A stretch of DNA of 8,901 nt from Candidatus Bathyarchaeota archaeon. GTDB taxonomy: Archaea; Thermoproteota; Bathyarchaeia; 40CM-2-53-6; RBG-13-38-9. The stretch is from positions 1 to 8,901 of the forward strand of contig JAOZGV010000184.1 of NCBI GenBank assembly GCA_026015225.1, written 5' to 3'. A program made the position numbers and the translations under genes. Numbering within the stretch: position 1 is the first letter of the stretch; every line of letters starts with the position of its first letter. Below, piece after piece: positions 6,468-8,901 of the stretch. The notes under the pieces were generated by a model. It had not been told where the DNA came from, did not search any database, and saw only the letters and a program-made list of their open reading frames with translations.

Positions 6468-7325
6468 CTACCTCTTGATTGCTCCGAATGTGAAACCCCT
6501 AACGAGATATTTCTGAATTGCCAATCCAAGCGCTACTGGTGGAATAACGGCAAAGGTGCCGACTGCGGCCAAAGGCCCATACATTTCACCATATGAAGCG
6601 CTATAGTTTCCTAAGAATACCGGGATAGTATAGGCTCTTGAACCTGTCAGTATCAGCGCTGCTGCGAAATCGCTCCAACAAAGAATAAATATAAATAGAG
6701 CAGTAACTGCCATTCCGGTATATGTAAGAGGCAACACAACTCCTCTAAATGCTCCCCAATATGACCACCCATCCACTAGGGCAGCCTCATCTACTTCTTT
6801 TGGAACTTCATCAAAGAAGCTCTTCATTAGCCAAACCACAAATGGCAAGTTGAAAAGAGCATAACACGTTATCATACCGACATGTGTATCGACCCATCTG
6901 AAGGCGGAAAACATTATAGCTATGGGAATTAACGCGGCTACTGGCGGCATCATTCTGAACATAAGGATCAATTGGGGCAATATATTTCCCCCTGCTTTAA
7001 ACCTGGATATTGCATATGCTGCAAGCGTTCCAGCAAACAGTGCAAGCAGAGTGCCTCCTACTGATAGAATCATGCTGTTTTGCAAAGCCTGGGTTATAGG
7101 GTCCCTTATAGCAGTGAATGAGGAGTAAGATGCTGATTCTGGATCGAACAGAACAATGAAATTATCCCACGTAGGGTTTTTCGGTATAAGGATAGCTACC
7201 TTTGGAACCCATTCAGCCATAGGTTTGAACGCGGTAGTCACCATCCAATATACTGGGAACATGGATGGAATAAGTGCAAGTGCCATTAATACATATTTAA
7301 TTATCCGACGTGTAGTTATTTCCAT
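6468..7325 (-). CDS. ABC transporter permease, MalG/UgpE-like carbohydrate type
   Basis: 285 residues, typical for the second permease of CUT1-type importers. About six membrane helices: roughly 9-31, 83-106, 114-140, 146-170, 203-226 and 250-273. The cytoplasmic EAA loop, which docks on the ATPase, is well conserved: E-A-A-L-V-D-G-W at 180-187 followed by F-R-G-V-V-L-P (193-199). The N-terminus is short, helix 1 is followed by a longer external segment, and the C-terminus ends close to the last helix with R-G-F-T-F-G-A-I-K, as in MalG relatives. ATG 7325 is backed by a GAGGAGGG SD that sits in the final Arg-Gly-Gly codons of the upstream permease; the gap is only 4 nt, so translation is coupled. 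It forms the membrane channel with the other permease. Confidence 0.94.
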   Translation of the reverse strand: MEITTRRIIKYVLMALALIPSMFPVYWMVTTAFKPMAEWVPKVAILIPKNPTWDNFIVLFDPESASYSSFTAIRDPITQALQNSMILSVGGTLLALFAGTLAAYAISRFKAGGNILPQLILMFRMMPPVAALIPIAIMFSAFRWVDTHVGMITCYALFNLPFVVWLMKSFFDEVPKEVDEAALVDGWSYWGAFRGVVLPLTYTGMAVTALFIFILCWSDFAAALILTGSRAYTIPVFLGNYSASYGEMYGPLAAVGTFAVIPPVALGLAIQKYLVRGFTFGAIKR

Positions 7326-7329
7326 TTAT

Positions 7330-8238
7330 TTACCCTCCTCTTAAAGGTTTGATAGCAAACCACGATATTATACCTAAACCAACAAATATCACCAATGCAA
7401 CGGCACTCACAAATCCATAATCAAGATACCTAAATGCCGCTTCATACAGCCACATTGATATTGTCTGAGTGTGATATCCTGGGCCGCCAAAAGTCATGAT
7501 GTAAATGCCATCCATCAACTTGAAGCACTCAATAGATCTAAGAATGAGTGCTATCATAATGATCCTTTTCATCATAGGCATACTTACACGCCTAAAGATT
7601 GTGAATTGCGATGCCCCTAATACTTTAGCAGCGTTGATAGGATCTGCAGGTAGAGCCAACATACCTGAAAGAAGTATTAAAAACATAAAAGGCGTCCACT
7701 GCCAAACGTCCATCAATATCGTTGCCATCAATGCATAGTTTGGAAGGGTAAGCCAAGAAAGAGTGTAGGTTTCACCGATTAAAATACTAATTATCGCGTT
7801 AATCGGCCCAGCTGATCCAAATATCATGAAGAACATATATCCTGAAACTGCTGGAATAACCATCATTGGCAGAAGGAAAACCGATATAAGAATTCTTCTA
7901 CCTCTAAATTCTTCTACAAATAAAAGGGCTAAGATAAGACCAAAGGCGAACTCCAAGGCAGTTGCTATAAGAACAATAGCAGCTGTCCTTACAATAGACA
8001 TTTGAAATATTGTGTCCTCGGCCATTCTAATGAGGTTCCCATACCATATAATATTAGCATTAAACCACGATCCAGTTGATGGAGACCAGTCAGTTACTGC
8101 AGCATAAGCAAGTATGAATAGGGGAAAAATTGCTATTAAATTAAGCATTATACTAATTGGGATCATAAGTATGGTAGGGAACTTCTCAAGATCATTAGAC
8201 CATCCTTTTAATCCTGCAAATCTTTTTCGGACGCCCAA
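7330..8238 (-). CDS. ABC transporter permease, MalF/UgpA-like carbohydrate type
   Basis: 302 residues, with six predicted helices at roughly 23-48, 82-108, 115-140, 168-192, 223-240 and 275-295. The EAA loop is recognisable but loosened: N-A-A-K-V-L-G-A (202-209) then F-R-R-V-S-M-P (215-221), with Asn for the usual Glu and Leu for Asp. Such divergence is common in the MalF-side permease. F-G-G-P-G near 250-254 is typical of this family. The start is TTG 8238: a TAA lies directly before it in frame, and no other start precedes helix 1. SD support is weak (GGTTTGAG a few bases upstream). It lies 48 bp after the binding-protein gene and overlaps its stop region with the SD of the next permease. 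The solute is not determinable from sequence. Confidence 0.93.
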   Translation of the reverse strand: MGVRKRFAGLKGWSNDLEKFPTILMIPISIMLNLIAIFPLFILAYAAVTDWSPSTGSWFNANIIWYGNLIRMAEDTIFQMSIVRTAAIVLIATALEFAFGLILALLFVEEFRGRRILISVFLLPMMVIPAVSGYMFFMIFGSAGPINAIISILIGETYTLSWLTLPNYALMATILMDVWQWTPFMFLILLSGMLALPADPINAAKVLGASQFTIFRRVSMPMMKRIIMIALILRSIECFKLMDGIYIMTFGGPGYHTQTISMWLYEAAFRYLDYGFVSAVALVIFVGLGIISWFAIKPLRGG

Positions 8239-8260
8239 TTAAACTCAAACCATTATAATC

Positions 8261-8280
8261 AATAAAATAAAAAAAAATTT
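8261..8280 (-). terminator. T-rich tract between the binding-protein and permease genes (possible partial terminator)
   Basis: On the minus strand nine consecutive T, then A-T4-A-TT, begin 9 bp past the binding-protein stop. In archaea this can end transcription. Inside an importer operon it may attenuate read-through, so that more binding protein than permease is made. A TATA-like ATTATAA follows near 8254-8261 and could restart transcription before the TTG at 8238. Confidence 0.4.
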
Positions 8281-8286
8281 GGGAGT

Positions 8287-8901
8287 TTAGAACATGTATA
8301 GTGCCTTAAGCCACTTCCAGTCCGATATCTGCTTATTTCTACCTATCTTGTCAGTAACGCCGTTCCAAAGGTCTTCTGAATTCTTTGCTGCAGTAGCAGA
8401 ATCAATCTCTCCTAGCCATGCTCTGTTAAGCTCTTTGTCAAGTGTAAGCAGATATTCGTTCTCTCCGTTGATAGAAAGAATTGGCGGACAGTTCTCAGCG
8501 GCTATCTCTTGGACAGCAGTCACGCTATATCTTTGTCCTGCGACAGTGTACCAAGCTGGATCGGCATAATAATCCCTGAACCTTGGATCAACAGTATCGG
8601 GATCGCCCATTTGGTTGTATCTCTGCGCATCCATCCACGAACCGGAGACTGTTGAGCCTACAACGAGCCCTTCTGGACTTGCTGCTGCTTGAGCATATAG
8701 ATACCCAAGTTCTGGCCATTCGTAAGTACTAACTACGAATATGCCCCATCCGCCCATTATTGCGCCTCTTCTGAAGATACTACCATCGGGTTTTTTTACT
8801 CCGATTGCGGGACCGGCTATAGTTTTTCCTTTTACAACGCTGTCTGGATCAGCCCATGAGAAGTGGTTTATCGATGGTGGCCAGAATCCTGAAGCAAGGA
8901 T
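8287..8901 (-). CDS. Extracellular solute-binding protein, carbohydrate ABC type (C-terminal 204 residues only)
   Basis: The frame is open to the right edge, so the N-terminus, lipoprotein or signal region and first domain lie outside the window. A Met codon at 8757 is internal: the frame and the family-like sequence continue upstream to 8901. The visible part has a G-G-W-G-I-F-V-V strand, then an E-x-G-Y-L-Y-A-Q-A-A-A-S-P-E-G helix, matching the W-G-I-x-x and A-x-x-F-x-x-x-x-x-S-P-E segments seen late in family 1 sugar-binding proteins. An S-x-x-D-P-x-F segment and a long C-terminal helical region follow. It is rich in Trp and Tyr, as expected of a sugar-binding cleft. Order binding protein, permease, permease, ATPase is the classic CUT1-like layout. 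The ligand is unknown; assignment to the carbohydrate class rests on the permease and ATPase types as much as on this fragment. Confidence 0.85.
   Translation of the reverse strand: MLASGFWPPSINHFSWADPDSVVKGKTIAGPAIGVKKPDGSIFRRGAIMGGWGIFVVSTYEWPELGYLYAQAAASPEGLVVGSTVSGSWMDAQRYNQMGDPDTVDPRFRDYYADPAWYTVAGQRYSVTAVQEIAAENCPPILSINGENEYLLTLDKELNRAWLGEIDSATAAKNSEDLWNGVTDKIGRNKQISDWKWLKALYMF

Noticed and set aside
6461..6529. Upstream TTG start for the ABC ATPase (23 extra residues)
   Set aside because: It would overlap the end of the permease gene with non-family sequence; ATG 6460 has an SD and gives the standard N-terminus.
6922..7344. Plus-strand frames over the permease genes
   Set aside because: They mirror the hydrophobic codons of the minus-strand permeases and show no start signals of their own.
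8287..8757. A complete 156-residue gene starting at Met codon 8757
   Set aside because: The frame stays open to the right edge with binding-protein-like sequence, so the Met is internal and the gene is truncated by the window.
1..8901. CRISPR arrays, tRNA or rRNA genes, insertion sequences
   Set aside because: No spaced direct repeats, cloverleaf-like A/B-box pattern, rRNA-like stretch, transposase or flanking inverted repeats were seen on reading.

Overview
The window looks archaeal. It is A/T-rich, uses TTG as well as ATG starts, carries TATA-like boxes about 25 bp before inferred transcript starts, has Shine-Dalgarno (SD) sequences matching the GGAGGTGAT type, and has bare oligo-T tracts where bacteria usually have hairpin terminators. 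The pairing of an aldehyde:ferredoxin oxidoreductase (AOR) family protein with a polyferredoxin, and a caspase-like protein of a type I remember from TACK archaea, suggest an anaerobic archaeon, perhaps Bathyarchaeia or a relative. That placement is inference.

Layout. (1) Positions 1-870, minus strand: a membrane-anchored protein with a caspase/CHAT-like His/Cys arrangement. It starts at TTG and runs off the left edge. (2) 1106-5201, plus strand: an enoyl-CoA hydratase-family protein of ECHDC3 type, a short-chain dehydrogenase/reductase, then a tightly coupled pair of a four-cluster ferredoxin and an AOR-family tungsten/molybdenum protein. (3) 5255-8901, minus strand and convergent with the previous block: a carbohydrate-type ABC importer operon. 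Read 5'->3' on its own strand it holds the C-terminal part of the solute-binding protein (cut by the right edge), two permeases, one ATPase, and a 33-residue single-helix membrane protein not previously listed as a gene here.

How the genes may work together. The importer would bring in a sugar or polyol-like solute. The SDR could interconvert an alcohol and a carbonyl. The AOR/ferredoxin pair could oxidise an aldehyde or reduce an acid, passing electrons through low-potential iron-sulfur clusters. The hydratase-fold protein points to acyl-CoA chemistry. Only the ferredoxin-AOR pair and the transporter are firm transcription units; a shared pathway is speculation.

Main oddities. The AOR has Asp where the first Cys of the CX2CX3C cluster motif is expected. 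The ABC ATPase has Pro in place of the switch (H-loop) His. The hydratase-fold protein lacks both catalytic Glu residues. A tiny membrane protein closes the transporter operon. The left-edge gene is a putative surface-facing clan CD-like protein. No tRNA, rRNA, CRISPR array or mobile element was seen.
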